Positions 27,668 to 35,743 of a stretch of DNA of 64,000 nt are shown piece by piece. The position numbers and the translations under genes are program-made. Source of the DNA: Peptococcaceae bacterium (GTDB lineage Bacteria; Bacillota; Desulfotomaculia; Desulfotomaculales; Desulfocucumaceae); the NCBI GenBank assembly GCA_023512435.1, contig JAILZP010000003.1:1-64000 (forward strand), written 5' to 3'. The notes beneath the pieces were generated by a model. The model was not told the origin of the DNA, searched no databases, and saw nothing but the letters and a program-made list of their open reading frames with translations. Within the stretch, counting starts at the first letter, position 1; every line of letters begins with the position of its first letter.

Positions 27668-28867
27668 TTACTGAAGTTTGATTTTCAGGCCGGTGTCACG
27701 GGCCTCCGCTGTCTTGCAAGGCAGTGACAAGGCAAATGCCGTTCCGGCACCCGGTTCACTTTCCACGCTGATTCTCCCGCCATGCTGGTTCACTATCTGG
27801 TAGCAGATGCTCAGGCCCAGGCCCGTCCGCCCCTTGGTGGTAAAGAACGGCGTGCCGGCCATTAGTCTTTCTTCCGGAGTCATGCCCCTGCCGTTGTCGG
27901 ATATGGTGATCACCATCTCGTCTTTTGCTTCGCTGAGGCAGGTGCTGATGGCCAGCCGGGGATTTTCTGACCCGTTCAGGGCATCAACGGAATTGTTGAT
28001 GATGTTTAATATTGCCTGCCTGATTTGGGCCTCATCGGCCATTACGTTTCTTTCCGCTTCTGCCAGTGAGATGTTCAGGGTGATCCCGTTCATCGACAGA
28101 TTATTTTCCAGCGGCAATCTCATCTTCTGGATAAGTTTATTCACCGAAATTTCCTGTAAAACGGGGGATTGGGGTCTGGCAAACGATAAAAAGTCGCTGA
28201 CCACCTTGTTTACTTCGTTGGCCGTGCTTTCGATAATGCCGGCATAGTTTCTGATTATTTCATCCTGTGCCCTGGCGGCTATGATATGGCTGAACCCCTT
28301 GATGGCGGTCAGGGGATTCCTGATTTCGTGGACAACTCCCGCCGCCATTTCTCCCAGCAAGGCCAGTTTCTCCCGCTGCTGCAGAAACTGCTGGTCCCTT
28401 TTTAAGGCGGTTATGTCGGATGCCACCACGATGCCCCCTTCGGCCTCTCCGTCCGGACCTGAAATAGGGGCGAAATGGACAACCAGTTCCCTTCTATCGC
28501 CGCCGGGCGTTGTAAAAGACGCCTCCAGCGGCCCGGCCGGGGCCCTTCCATGCAGGTCTTCCGGTGAAAAAACCCGGTCATTCAGTTCGATCAGGTTGAA
28601 AAAACTCTCAATGTCTTTGTCCAGGATGTCGTCCGCGTTCATTTCGAACGTGGTTTCAAAGGCCCGGTTGCACATGATAATCTTGTTTTTCCGGTCCACA
28701 ATGACCACAATGTTGTCCAAAGAGTTCAGGATTGTTCCGGTTTGAAGCGGGAATTTCCCCGGTTCCCGCCGCGGTTTTTCCTTGTTTTTGGCGGTTGAGT
28801 TGACCCAAGTCATGGATTTGCCCGACCCGACCTTCTGAATATTTGACAGCTTATATAATAATAGCAC
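27668..28867 (-). CDS. PAS-domain sensor histidine kinase, sporulation-kinase/NtrB-like
   Basis: 399 residues, no membrane span: a soluble kinase. PAS domain about 45-160, HisKA with GEMAAGVVHEIRNPLTAIKGF, then ATPase boxes NIINNSVDAL, DNGRGM and GTPFFTTKGRTGLGLSICYQI. The HEIRNPLTAIKGF box is typical of orphan kinases feeding Spo0F/Spo0A in spore-formers, and no response regulator is adjacent. Spo0B-like gene nearby makes that fit, but it is inference. The start (GTG 28867 or a later ATG) is uncertain. Confidence 0.85.
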   Translation of the reverse strand: MLLLYKLSNIQKVGSGKSMTWVNSTAKNKEKPRREPGKFPLQTGTILNSLDNIVVIVDRKNKIIMCNRAFETTFEMNADDILDKDIESFFNLIELNDRVFSPEDLHGRAPAGPLEASFTTPGGDRRELVVHFAPISGPDGEAEGGIVVASDITALKRDQQFLQQREKLALLGEMAAGVVHEIRNPLTAIKGFSHIIAARAQDEIIRNYAGIIESTANEVNKVVSDFLSFARPQSPVLQEISVNKLIQKMRLPLENNLSMNGITLNISLAEAERNVMADEAQIRQAILNIINNSVDALNGSENPRLAISTCLSEAKDEMVITISDNGRGMTPEERLMAGTPFFTTKGRTGLGLSICYQIVNQHGGRISVESEPGAGTAFALSLPCKTAEARDTGLKIKLQ

Positions 28868-29013
28868 ATTAATGAAATAAATATCTTAAAATTCATGTCG
28901 GAATATGCGTAGGGATTAATTGCTTTAGTAATAAACATAGTGCTTTATAATGATTGCCGTGTCCCGTGACCAGCCGGCAATTATTATCTTTCGCGGAAGC
29001 GGGGTGGTTTTCA

Positions 29014-30006
29014 ATGCCTGATCTGTGGACGCACATATTCTGTGGCCGGGAGGCCCTGGCCGGGGTGGAGGAAAGATTCCGGAAGGCCGCCCGGGACCTG
29101 AAAAACCTTTTTTTTCTCGGCTGCCAGGGGCCGGACCTGTTTTTTTACTATGATTTTTTACCCTGGGGCGACAAGCGGGTGTTTTCCTTGGGCAACCGGA
29201 TCCACCATGAGAGGTGCGGTCTTTTTTTCAGGGAGTCGCTTAAATTTGCCAGGAGGAACCCGGACGCCGGGACCATAGTGTATCTGATGGGCCTTGTCTG
29301 CCACTGGTGCCTTGACCGGGTCACCCATCCGTACATATATTACATCTCCGGGGTATACCAGGGGCACAAGGCGGAAACCAGAAAATTAATCAACAACCAC
29401 AAGCGGGTGGAGGCCGCCATCGACGTGCTGATGGGGAGGAGGCTGCTTAAGACTGAGGTGTGGAAGGTCCCGGCGCACAGGGAGATAGAGGTGGGGGACT
29501 GCCTGCCCGAAGAAATCGTGGCCTTTTACCGGCATATCCTGCCCCTGGTTCACGCGGACAGTTATGAGGACTTGAAAGGCACCGATTTTATAAATAAATC
29601 ATACCGCGACATGATCAAGGCCCTGAAGATTCTGCACGACCCCCTGGGCGTCAAAAGGGGTCTTGCCGCCTTGTTTGACGCTCTCAGCGGAGGCGCCCTG
29701 AATCTGAGGTACTATTTTTACAGGCCCGGGCAGAAGAACGGGGAAGCTCACCTGAATGAACAGAGAAAGACCTGGTGCCACCCAATGGACGCAGGCGAGA
29801 TTCATACCGAAAGCTTTCAGGATTTGTTCCGCATGGGGGTCGAGGAGTCGGTGGACATGATCCGCCTTTCGCTGAGGTTCCTCCGGGGGGAAGCGGAGGA
29901 AGACGAGATTAACGGGAAGATAGTAGACATCTCCCATTCCACCGGCAAGCCGGATTCCGACCGGAGACCCATGAGGTTTTTCAGTCCGGTGCTGGAAGAA
30001 GAGTAA
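29014..30006 (+). CDS. Zinc-dependent phospholipase C-like protein
   Basis: 330 residues from ATG 29014 (GGGGTGG upstream). The N-terminal half resembles the zinc-dependent phospholipase C family: MPDLWTHIFCG, FFLGCQGPDLFFYYDF, HHERCG, and VCHWCLDRVTHPYIYY with histidine/aspartate ligands. No signal peptide, so probably cytoplasmic and likely not a secreted toxin. Substrate unknown. Confidence 0.75.
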   Translation: MPDLWTHIFCGREALAGVEERFRKAARDLKNLFFLGCQGPDLFFYYDFLPWGDKRVFSLGNRIHHERCGLFFRESLKFARRNPDAGTIVYLMGLVCHWCLDRVTHPYIYYISGVYQGHKAETRKLINNHKRVEAAIDVLMGRRLLKTEVWKVPAHREIEVGDCLPEEIVAFYRHILPLVHADSYEDLKGTDFINKSYRDMIKALKILHDPLGVKRGLAALFDALSGGALNLRYYFYRPGQKNGEAHLNEQRKTWCHPMDAGEIHTESFQDLFRMGVEESVDMIRLSLRFLRGEAEEDEINGKIVDISHSTGKPDSDRRPMRFFSPVLEEE

Positions 30007-30011
30007 TAACG

Positions 30012-30043
30012 GGCCCGGCTTTAAGCTTCAGGGAGTCCGGGCC
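30012..30043. terminator. Bidirectional hairpin between convergent genes
   Basis: GGCCCGG/CCGGGCC stem overlapping the end of the channel gene; no good T run. Confidence 0.45.
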
Positions 30044-31059
30044 TGATTAATGCCCAGGGCTTCATTCTCCAGCCGGGAAAGGCTTTCTGCGGCTCCGAGC
30101 ACGATCAGGATGTCCCCCGGACGGAAGGCTTCCTCCGGCATGGGGTTTAAGATGATTTCCTTTTCCCTTTTAATGGCCAGCAGGAGGATGTTGTACTTTT
30201 CCCGCAGGCCCGAGTTTTTCAGTTCGGTGCCCGCCAGGGGCGACCGGCTGTCCAGGAATATTTCCTCCAGCTCGATGCTGACGTCTCTTGAGTCCACCAG
30301 GGTCTGAACGTAAGAAACGCTGGCGGGCTTCAGCACAGAGAGGGCCATCCTGACCCCGGCTATGGCCGAAGGGCAGATGACCAGGTCGGCCCCGGCCCGC
30401 TGCATTTTCTTTATGTTTTCCGGCCTGTTGGCCCGGGCCACCACTTTTATATTGGGGTTGAGGGCCTTTGTCGAGATGGTGATAAAAAGGTTGCCGGTGT
30501 CTTCGGGCAGTGTTGTGATAAGGCCCGAGGCGTTCTCCAGGTTCACCAGCTGCATCACCTTGTCTTCGGTGGCGTCCCCGGCGATGTATTGCACGCCCAG
30601 TTCTCTAAGCTCGTTGAGCCTTTCCGGATCCTTTTCTACAACCACGAAGTTTACTTTTTCCCTCAGCAGTTCCATTGCCGCTTCCTTGCCCACCCGGCCG
30701 GCCCCGCAGAGGATTATGTGATTTTCGAGCCTGGAAATCTTCTTGATCATTCTTCTCCTCCACCATAGTTCGGCTAATTGGCCTTCCAACAATCCCGAAA
30801 AAACATTGCTTAGAATGTAAGTGAACAGCGAAACTCCGCTTATGATGATGAACAGTGCGATCAACCGGCCTGCCGGCGTATGCGGCACTATGTCACCGAA
30901 TCCAACCGTGGTGATGGTTACAAAGGTCAGCCACAGAGCGTCTGTGACCGAAAAACCCTCTAGCTTTACAAATGCCATCGTGCCCAGGGAGACAACGATC
31001 GCCAGGGCCGCGAAGGCATTGGCGAAGGTCCTGAAAGAAGACAATACCATGCACCTCAA
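30028..31059 (-). CDS. Potassium channel with TrkA-N/TrkA-C (RCK) domains
   Basis: 343 residues. Two spans around the pore helix and selectivity filter TTVGFGD (about 52-58), then a TrkA-N NAD(P)-binding domain (IILCGAGRVGKEAA) and a TrkA-C ligand domain (about 255-330). Gates K+ flow in response to a nucleotide or ion. TTG or the ATG 3 codons in may be the start. Divergent from the LUD gene. Confidence 0.9.
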   Translation of the reverse strand: MRCMVLSSFRTFANAFAALAIVVSLGTMAFVKLEGFSVTDALWLTFVTITTVGFGDIVPHTPAGRLIALFIIISGVSLFTYILSNVFSGLLEGQLAELWWRRRMIKKISRLENHIILCGAGRVGKEAAMELLREKVNFVVVEKDPERLNELRELGVQYIAGDATEDKVMQLVNLENASGLITTLPEDTGNLFITISTKALNPNIKVVARANRPENIKKMQRAGADLVICPSAIAGVRMALSVLKPASVSYVQTLVDSRDVSIELEEIFLDSRSPLAGTELKNSGLREKYNILLLAIKREKEIILNPMPEEAFRPGDILIVLGAAESLSRLENEALGINQARTP

Positions 31060-31201
31060 AGTCTATTATAACATTGCGCCGAGGGTCTGTAACCAGGATA
31101 GCCGGGGTTATGGAAATGTTTTCCCGGCTGCGGGCGGACCGGAGGAAAAAGCAGGTTCCTGTTGAATTGATGGATAATACTATATTAGGAGGTTTTTGAG
31201 T

Positions 31202-31843
31202 ATGACTGACCTGCGGCCGTTTTTTGAGGAAAGGGCCAGGAGGGTGGTGGCGGCCCTGAATAAAAATCTTTTCGAGGGCCTTTATGTACCCACCGGGCAG
31301 CAGGCCCTGGAGGAGATCCTGAAGAGGGTGCCGGAAGGAGCCGCCGTGGGTGTGGGCGGGTCCGTGACGCTGAGGCAGATCGGGGCGGTGGAAGCCCTGA
31401 AAAAGAGGGGCCACGTGGTCTTCGACCACTGGCAGGAGGGGATCGGCCCGGCCGAGGCGGACCAGGTCCGACGCAGTCAGCTCACTTCGGATGTTTTTCT
31501 TTCCGGATCCAATGCCGTAACCGCCGAGGGGCACCTGGTGAATATAGACGGAGCGGGAAACAGGGTGGCCGCCATGACCTTCGGTCCGAAAAAAGTGATC
31601 GTGGTGGCCGGGATAAACAAGATTGTCAGGGACCGGGAAGAGGCCCTGGCCAGGATAAAAAATCAGGCTGCGCCGCTGAATTTTTACCGGCTTAACCTGC
31701 CCGCCCCGTGCGTAAAATCCACATTCTGCGCCGACTGCTCACCCCCGGCCAAGTTCTGCCGGATCACCGCCGTGACCGAGGTGAGACCTTCCGGTATACC
31801 CGAATTCGTGGTCATTATCGTTGGTGAAACCCTCGGGCTGTAA
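31202..31843 (+). CDS. LUD-domain protein (lactate-utilisation/DUF162 type)
   Basis: 213 residues from ATG, 8 bases after AGGAGG. Family marks: AVGVGGSVTLRQIG, the SGSNAVTAEGHLVNIDG motif, and the cysteine cluster CVKSTFCADC plus CRITA. LutC-like proteins sit in Fe-S lactate-oxidising complexes; standalone members like this one, with their own cysteines, are of unknown function. No lutA/lutB neighbour. Confidence 0.85.
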   Translation: MTDLRPFFEERARRVVAALNKNLFEGLYVPTGQQALEEILKRVPEGAAVGVGGSVTLRQIGAVEALKKRGHVVFDHWQEGIGPAEADQVRRSQLTSDVFLSGSNAVTAEGHLVNIDGAGNRVAAMTFGPKKVIVVAGINKIVRDREEALARIKNQAAPLNFYRLNLPAPCVKSTFCADCSPPAKFCRITAVTEVRPSGIPEFVVIIVGETLGL

Positions 31844-31867
31844 GCGCAAAAAAAACGCGAAAAATTG

Positions 31868-31900
31868 TAGAGGCCTTCTTCCTTGGGAAGAAGGCCTCTA
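31868..31900. terminator. Long perfect hairpin after the LUD gene
   Basis: TAGAGGCCTTCTTCC and its complement form a 15-bp perfect stem with a 3-base loop. The T run is missing, so it may be a terminator, an mRNA-end stabiliser, or the first element of the hairpin array that follows. Confidence 0.6.
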
Positions 31901-31937
31901 TGTCATGAGCCCGTGATGACCTGCGCTACAGCCACTG

Positions 31938-32297
31938 TGCGTATCTGCGCAGCCCATAATGACCTTTCGGCCGCTATGGACCGTTACGACACCCGCAGTG
32001 ACCTTTGCTTGACTGCCATGGATATCTTGGAAGCCTGCAATGATCTCTCGACCATTGCAGACCTCTACAACCCTGAATAAAGGTATTTCGACACCCATGG
32101 CAATCTCAGCTCGACCGGTGAACATCCCTTGCGACCGCATTGCAGTCGTTCGGACTGCAATGCAGCCTGCCGGAACACTCACCAGTCTTCCCGCCGACTG
32201 ATACCGAGCCTTTGCGACCCGGTACCAGTCTTTGGCCGACTGATACAGAGCCCTGTGGACCCTGTATCAATCTGGGCTCGGCCATCACGAACCCGTG
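31938..32297. repeat. Array of at least eight consecutive hairpins with differing but self-complementary stems
   Basis: Gene-free 31844-32586 is mostly this. Stems in order: TGCG/CGCA 31938-31951; CCATA/TATGG 31954-31979; GCAGT/ACTGC 31995-32016; CTGCAATG/CATTGCAG 32035-32060; GCATTGCAGTC/GACTGCAATGC 32137-32163; CAGTC/GACTG 32183-32200; TACCG/CGGTA 32202-32224; CAGTC/GACTG 32226-32242; GATACAG/CTGTATC 32242-32268. Loops share a GACCTTTCGGCC-like or TCTTTGGCC-like core. The units recur roughly every 20 bases. The stems differ in sequence but keep pairing. No coding or mobile-element signature. Confidence 0.75.
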
Positions 32298-32441
32298 TCT
32301 ATATTATGCTCACTTTCGGCCGGATTATTTATTATGCTGGTTTATTTTTTTTTGTAATCTAATTTTTCTCCGGGCATGATACCTGTAAGGGTATATGGTT
32401 ATCTCGCCTCTCTGATTAGTTTAATTATGGTCTTTAGACGA

Positions 32442-32470
32442 TTGACAGGAAAGCAAACCCATGCTAAGAT
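32442..32470 (+). promoter_or_regulatory. Strong sigmaA-type promoter of the Tat/Fe-S operon
   Basis: Consensus TTGACA, 17-base spacer, TAAGAT, 116 bases before the ATG of the Fe-S gene. Confidence 0.75.
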
Positions 32471-32478
32471 GTTTGCAG

Positions 32479-32560
32479 ATACCCTATGGGGTATACATAT
32501 TGAACCACGCTATTTTCACTCAAACCAACCCGATAGTTAGTATGTGAAACCCCATGGGGT
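32479..32560 (+). promoter_or_regulatory. Two palindromic ATACCC/GGGTAT operators, CsoR/CstR-like
   Basis: ATACCC TATG GGGTAT at 32479-32494, nine bases after the -10 box, and ACCCCATGGGGT at 32549-32560. The G/C-tract palindrome with ATA/TAT ends resembles operators of the copper (CsoR) and persulfide (CstR) repressor family. No such repressor is coded in this window. The regulator is inferred. Confidence 0.6.
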
Positions 32561-32586
32561 ATATATGAACTGCAGGGGGGAATAAG

Positions 32587-33585
32587 ATGTCGGGCCTGAC
32601 AAGAAGAGAGTTTCTGAAAAGGACCCTGGCCTCGGGAGCCGCCGCGGGCCTTGTCTTAAGCGGGGGCGCCGGGATGGCCCGGGCCGCTTCGTCCCAGGTG
32701 GGAACTTTCTATGACTTAACCAAGTGCGACGGGTGCGGGGGAACGAAGACGCCCCGGTGCGTGTCCGCCTGCCGGGAGGAGAACAGGTCGAATTTTCCCG
32801 ACCCGGTGCCCCCGGACCGGATTGAATTTTACTGGCCCAACAAGAAAAAGGAAGACTGGCAGGACAGGAAAGATCTTACCACCCGTCTGACTCCATACAA
32901 CTGGACCTTTGTGCAGGGGGTGTCGGTGGAACACAACGGAAGACGGGTGGAGGTATTCATTCCCCGGAGATGCATGCACTGCCACAACCCCCCGTGCGCT
33001 AATCTTTGCCCCTTCGGGGCCCAGAGCAAGAGCCCGGAGGGGCCGGTGCTGATAAACAAGGACCTCTGCCTGGGAGGGGCTAAGTGCCGGGATGTCTGCC
33101 CCTGGGGAATTCCGGCCAGGCAGGCCGGGGTGGGGCTGTATATGAAAATCGCCCCCAAGTACCTGGGCGCCGGGGTGATGTACAAGTGCGACCTTTGTTA
33201 CCACCGCGTCAAAAAAGGCGGAGTGCCGGCCTGCGTAGAGGCCTGTCCCCGAAAAGCCATTGTTTTCGGCGACCTGAATTCGGTAAGGGAGACGGCCCGG
33301 AAAAGGGCCGGGGAAATAGGCGGCTTCCTGTACGGGGATAAGGAAAATGGAGGGACATCCACATTTTACGTTTCCCCGGTACCTTTTGAGAAGATAAATA
33401 TGGAACTGCAGGCGCAAAGATCGAAACAGCCCGATCCCGGCGCCCCGGGGTTTCCCCTGATGCCGGTGGGGGTGGGAAATTTCCTGGATTCGGCCAACGG
33501 CATTATGGCCGGGATCCTGGTGGCGCCGGTGGCCGGGGCTGTGGCCGCGGGGTACGCGGCTTACAAGACCATGAAGGAGGGATGA
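32587..33585 (+). CDS. Tat-exported 4Fe-4S ferredoxin-type electron-transfer subunit
   Basis: 332 residues. Twin-arginine signal (TRREFLKRTLAS, about 5-16) with a hydrophobic stretch and AMARAAS cleavage region. Cysteines then form several 4Fe-4S sets: KCDGCGG, RCMHCHNPPCANLCP, LCLGGAKCRDVCP and KCDLCY..CVEACP. Near the C-terminus another hydrophobic helix (about 300-325) may anchor it. Comparable to HybA/NrfC-type subunits. No catalytic molybdopterin or NiFe subunit gene is nearby, so the partner enzyme is missing. Starts the operon. Confidence 0.88.
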   Translation: MSGLTRREFLKRTLASGAAAGLVLSGGAGMARAASSQVGTFYDLTKCDGCGGTKTPRCVSACREENRSNFPDPVPPDRIEFYWPNKKKEDWQDRKDLTTRLTPYNWTFVQGVSVEHNGRRVEVFIPRRCMHCHNPPCANLCPFGAQSKSPEGPVLINKDLCLGGAKCRDVCPWGIPARQAGVGLYMKIAPKYLGAGVMYKCDLCYHRVKKGGVPACVEACPRKAIVFGDLNSVRETARKRAGEIGGFLYGDKENGGTSTFYVSPVPFEKINMELQAQRSKQPDPGAPGFPLMPVGVGNFLDSANGIMAGILVAPVAGAVAAGYAAYKTMKEG

Positions 33586-33588
33586 CAG

Positions 33589-34356
33589 GTGGCCGAAAAG
33601 ATTCTGCACAGGGAGAAGATGGTGCAGAGGCACGGCTTTTCGGTCTTGTTTGTGCACTGGGCCGTAGCTCTTTCCACCATTGCCCTGATCTTCAGCGGAT
33701 TCGGGCAGATGCCCATGTACAAACGCTACCGGATCGCGGACCTGCCCGGCCTGGGGTGGTCGGCCGACTACTCGGTAACCATTGTCATACACTACCTGGC
33801 TGCCGTGTTATTCCTGCTGGCGGTGGCTTATCACATAGTTTTCCACCTGGTCAGGAAGGACTTTGATATCCTTCCCCGCCGGGGAGATTTCAGGCAGTCC
33901 CTGGCGGTGATCAGGGCCATGATCTTTGGAGGCGAGGAGCCTCCGTCCGACAAGTACGTGGCGGAACAGAGGCTGGCCTATGCCTTTGTCGGTTCCATGA
34001 TCATCCTGATATCAGTCACCGGGATTCTCAAGGTGATCAAAAACCTGCCGTCGGTCAGCTTTTCCGGAACCTTCGTGATTTGGGTAAACGACATTCACAC
34101 CTTTGCCTCCATCCTGCTGATTTTCGGTATCGCTGCGCACCTGGCCGCCTTCCTTTTCAAGGCCAACCGGCCGCTGATCAGGGGGATGTTCACCGGCAGG
34201 GTGGATCTGGAGTACGCCAGGCGCCGGCACAGCCTGTGGTACAAAAGGCTGCTGGCGGGGGAAGAAAGAAAAACTCCCCCGGCTGATCTGGCGGCGGAAA
34301 GTGCCGCAGGCGAACTCCTGAGGAAAGGGGATGATTGCCGGTGTCCGGGGAGTTGA
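33589..34356 (+). CDS. Cytochrome b561/FdhI-type membrane subunit
   Basis: 255 residues, about four spans with histidines suited to haem b (FVHWAVALST in span 1, VIHYLAAVLFLLAVAYHI in span 2, DIHTFASILLIFGIAAHL in span 4). It would take electrons to or from the quinone pool and the Fe-S protein encoded upstream. GTG start three bases after that gene's stop. It overlaps tatC by one base (TGATG). Confidence 0.82.
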   Translation: MAEKILHREKMVQRHGFSVLFVHWAVALSTIALIFSGFGQMPMYKRYRIADLPGLGWSADYSVTIVIHYLAAVLFLLAVAYHIVFHLVRKDFDILPRRGDFRQSLAVIRAMIFGGEEPPSDKYVAEQRLAYAFVGSMIILISVTGILKVIKNLPSVSFSGTFVIWVNDIHTFASILLIFGIAAHLAAFLFKANRPLIRGMFTGRVDLEYARRRHSLWYKRLLAGEERKTPPADLAAESAAGELLRKGDDCRCPGS

Positions 34357-35087
34357 TGCCCCTCCGGGGCCATTTGGGGGAATTGAGAAAGGCGCTTGTC
34401 GTTTCGGGCCTGTCCCTGCTGGCAAGTTCCTTTGCAATCTTTCTCACCCGGGGCGACTGGCTGTTCCAGTTTCTTACCGGACCGGTCAGGAGCCTGGACA
34501 TACCCGTTATCTCCATCAGGGTGACCGAAGTATTCATGACCAAGGTGAAACTCAGCCTGCTGGCCGGCTTCGTCGTCTCCTTTCCGGTGATGATCGCTCA
34601 AATCTGGGGGTTCCTGGCCCCGGCGCTGACCAAAAAGGAAAAGAGAATGGCCGCGGTAATAATCCCTTTGGCCATCCTGCTTTTCGCCGGCGGACTGTTC
34701 TTTGCCTACTTTGCCGTCTTTCCGCTGGCGGTGAGGTTTCTTCTGCTGATGACCACCGAAGGTCTGATGCCCATGATCACGGTGGGCGAGTACCTGTCTT
34801 TCACGGTATCCTTCTTTATACCCTTCGGGATAGCCTTTGAAATGCCCCTGGCGGTGTACATTCTGGGTAAACTGGGAATTATCGGCCCGGCGGCCCTGGC
34901 CGGGAAAAGGAAATACGCGGTCCTCCTGGTGCTGGCGGCAGCCGCGGTCCTGACCCCGGGTCCCGATGTGGTTTCGCAGTTGATGATGGCAGTACCGGTG
35001 TACCTGTTGTATGAGATCAGCATTTGGGTCTCCTTCCTGGTCCGGCGCGGGAATAAAGGGGATCGGGCCGTGGAGGCGCCGGTTTGA
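34356..35087 (+). CDS. tatC: Twin-arginine translocase subunit TatC
   Basis: 243 residues with six spans. Start ATG 34356, with GGGGAG upstream, begins MPLRGHLGELRKAL, matching the family's conserved HLxELRxR N-terminus. Also FFVYFAVFPLAV-like first-loop region and the conserved acidic and proline positions around SFPVMIAQIWGFLAPALTKKE. It recognises the RR signal of substrates such as the first gene of this operon. Confidence 0.94.
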   Translation: MPLRGHLGELRKALVVSGLSLLASSFAIFLTRGDWLFQFLTGPVRSLDIPVISIRVTEVFMTKVKLSLLAGFVVSFPVMIAQIWGFLAPALTKKEKRMAAVIIPLAILLFAGGLFFAYFAVFPLAVRFLLLMTTEGLMPMITVGEYLSFTVSFFIPFGIAFEMPLAVYILGKLGIIGPAALAGKRKYAVLLVLAAAAVLTPGPDVVSQLMMAVPVYLLYEISIWVSFLVRRGNKGDRAVEAPV

Positions 35088-35154
35088 CCGGCCCCGGCGG
35101 AAACGGCGGCAGTTTTGAAGCAAGGTCCTAAAAAATGAGACGGGAGGTTTTATA

Positions 35155-35325
35155 ATGTTCGGTGTCGGCCCTTGGGAACTGATTCTCATTCTGGCGATAG
35201 CCCTGATCATTTTTGGCCCGGGGAAACTGCCAGAGATCGGGAAGTCTTTGGGTAAAGGGATCAGGGAATTCAGGAAAGCTTCGGAAAACATTAAGGAGGA
35301 GGCCCGGCAGGAGGCAGTGAAATAA
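35155..35325 (+). CDS. tatA: Twin-arginine translocase subunit TatA
   Basis: 56 residues: a short membrane span (about 6-21), the FGPGKLPEIGKSLGKGI hinge and amphipathic helix, and a basic/acidic tail. Forms the protein-conducting part with TatC. ATG with GGGAGG upstream; shortest gene in the operon. Confidence 0.93.
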   Translation: MFGVGPWELILILAIALIIFGPGKLPEIGKSLGKGIREFRKASENIKEEARQEAVK

Positions 35326-35358
35326 AACCGTAATATCGGAATTAAGGGTGGTGAGACC

Positions 35359-35541
35359 ATGGCCAGGATTAATTTAAAGTGCGACGACTGCAATCACAAA
35401 TTCGGCCTGATGTACTTTTTTATAAGGCCGGAGAAAATAAAGTGCCCGGTGTGCGGCAGCCCCAGGGTCAGGGAGGAAACCCGCGGAACCGGTAACTGCG
35501 GGTGCGGCGGCAATCAGGACAAACCTTTCAGGTTTACCTGA
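35359..35541 (+). CDS. 60-aa zinc-ribbon protein
   Basis: CDDC near the start, CPVC in the middle, then a GNCGCGG patch. FmdB-like small zinc ribbon of unknown function. ATG follows GGTGG, 33 bases after tatA. Confidence 0.65.
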   Translation: MARINLKCDDCNHKFGLMYFFIRPEKIKCPVCGSPRVREETRGTGNCGCGGNQDKPFRFT

Positions 35542-35607
35542 GGCTGACGGCCTGAGAAGCGGTCCGTTTCTCAAAAAGTCGGCATTAATTGTGATGTGTT
35601 AGGGTGG

Positions 35608-35634
35608 CCCGGTTGAAAGACCGGGTTTATTTTT
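35608..35634 (+). terminator. Terminator of the Tat operon
   Basis: CCCGGT/ACCGGG stem, 6-base loop, tail TTTATTTTT. Confidence 0.75.
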
Positions 35635-35743
35635 GGGGTGGTTGGACATCCCGAAATTGGGGGTAGATTTTTGAAGAAAATTTTGTAATAATAAATAAAA
35701 AATTGCAATTTGATGAATAAAATCCTTTAAAGAAGGTAAAGCA

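Noticed and set aside
31883-32288. Small reading frames over the hairpin array on both strands
   Set aside because: No ribosome site, no family resemblance, and the repeats of the frames merely mirror the DNA repeat.
31938-32297. CRISPR array
   Set aside because: No identical direct repeats with unique spacers; only hairpins with different stems, and no cas genes nearby.
32479-32560. CIRCE or LexA operator
   Set aside because: The palindromes are C/G-tract type (ACCCCNNGGGGT) without the TTAGCACTC or GAAC-N4-GTTC core.
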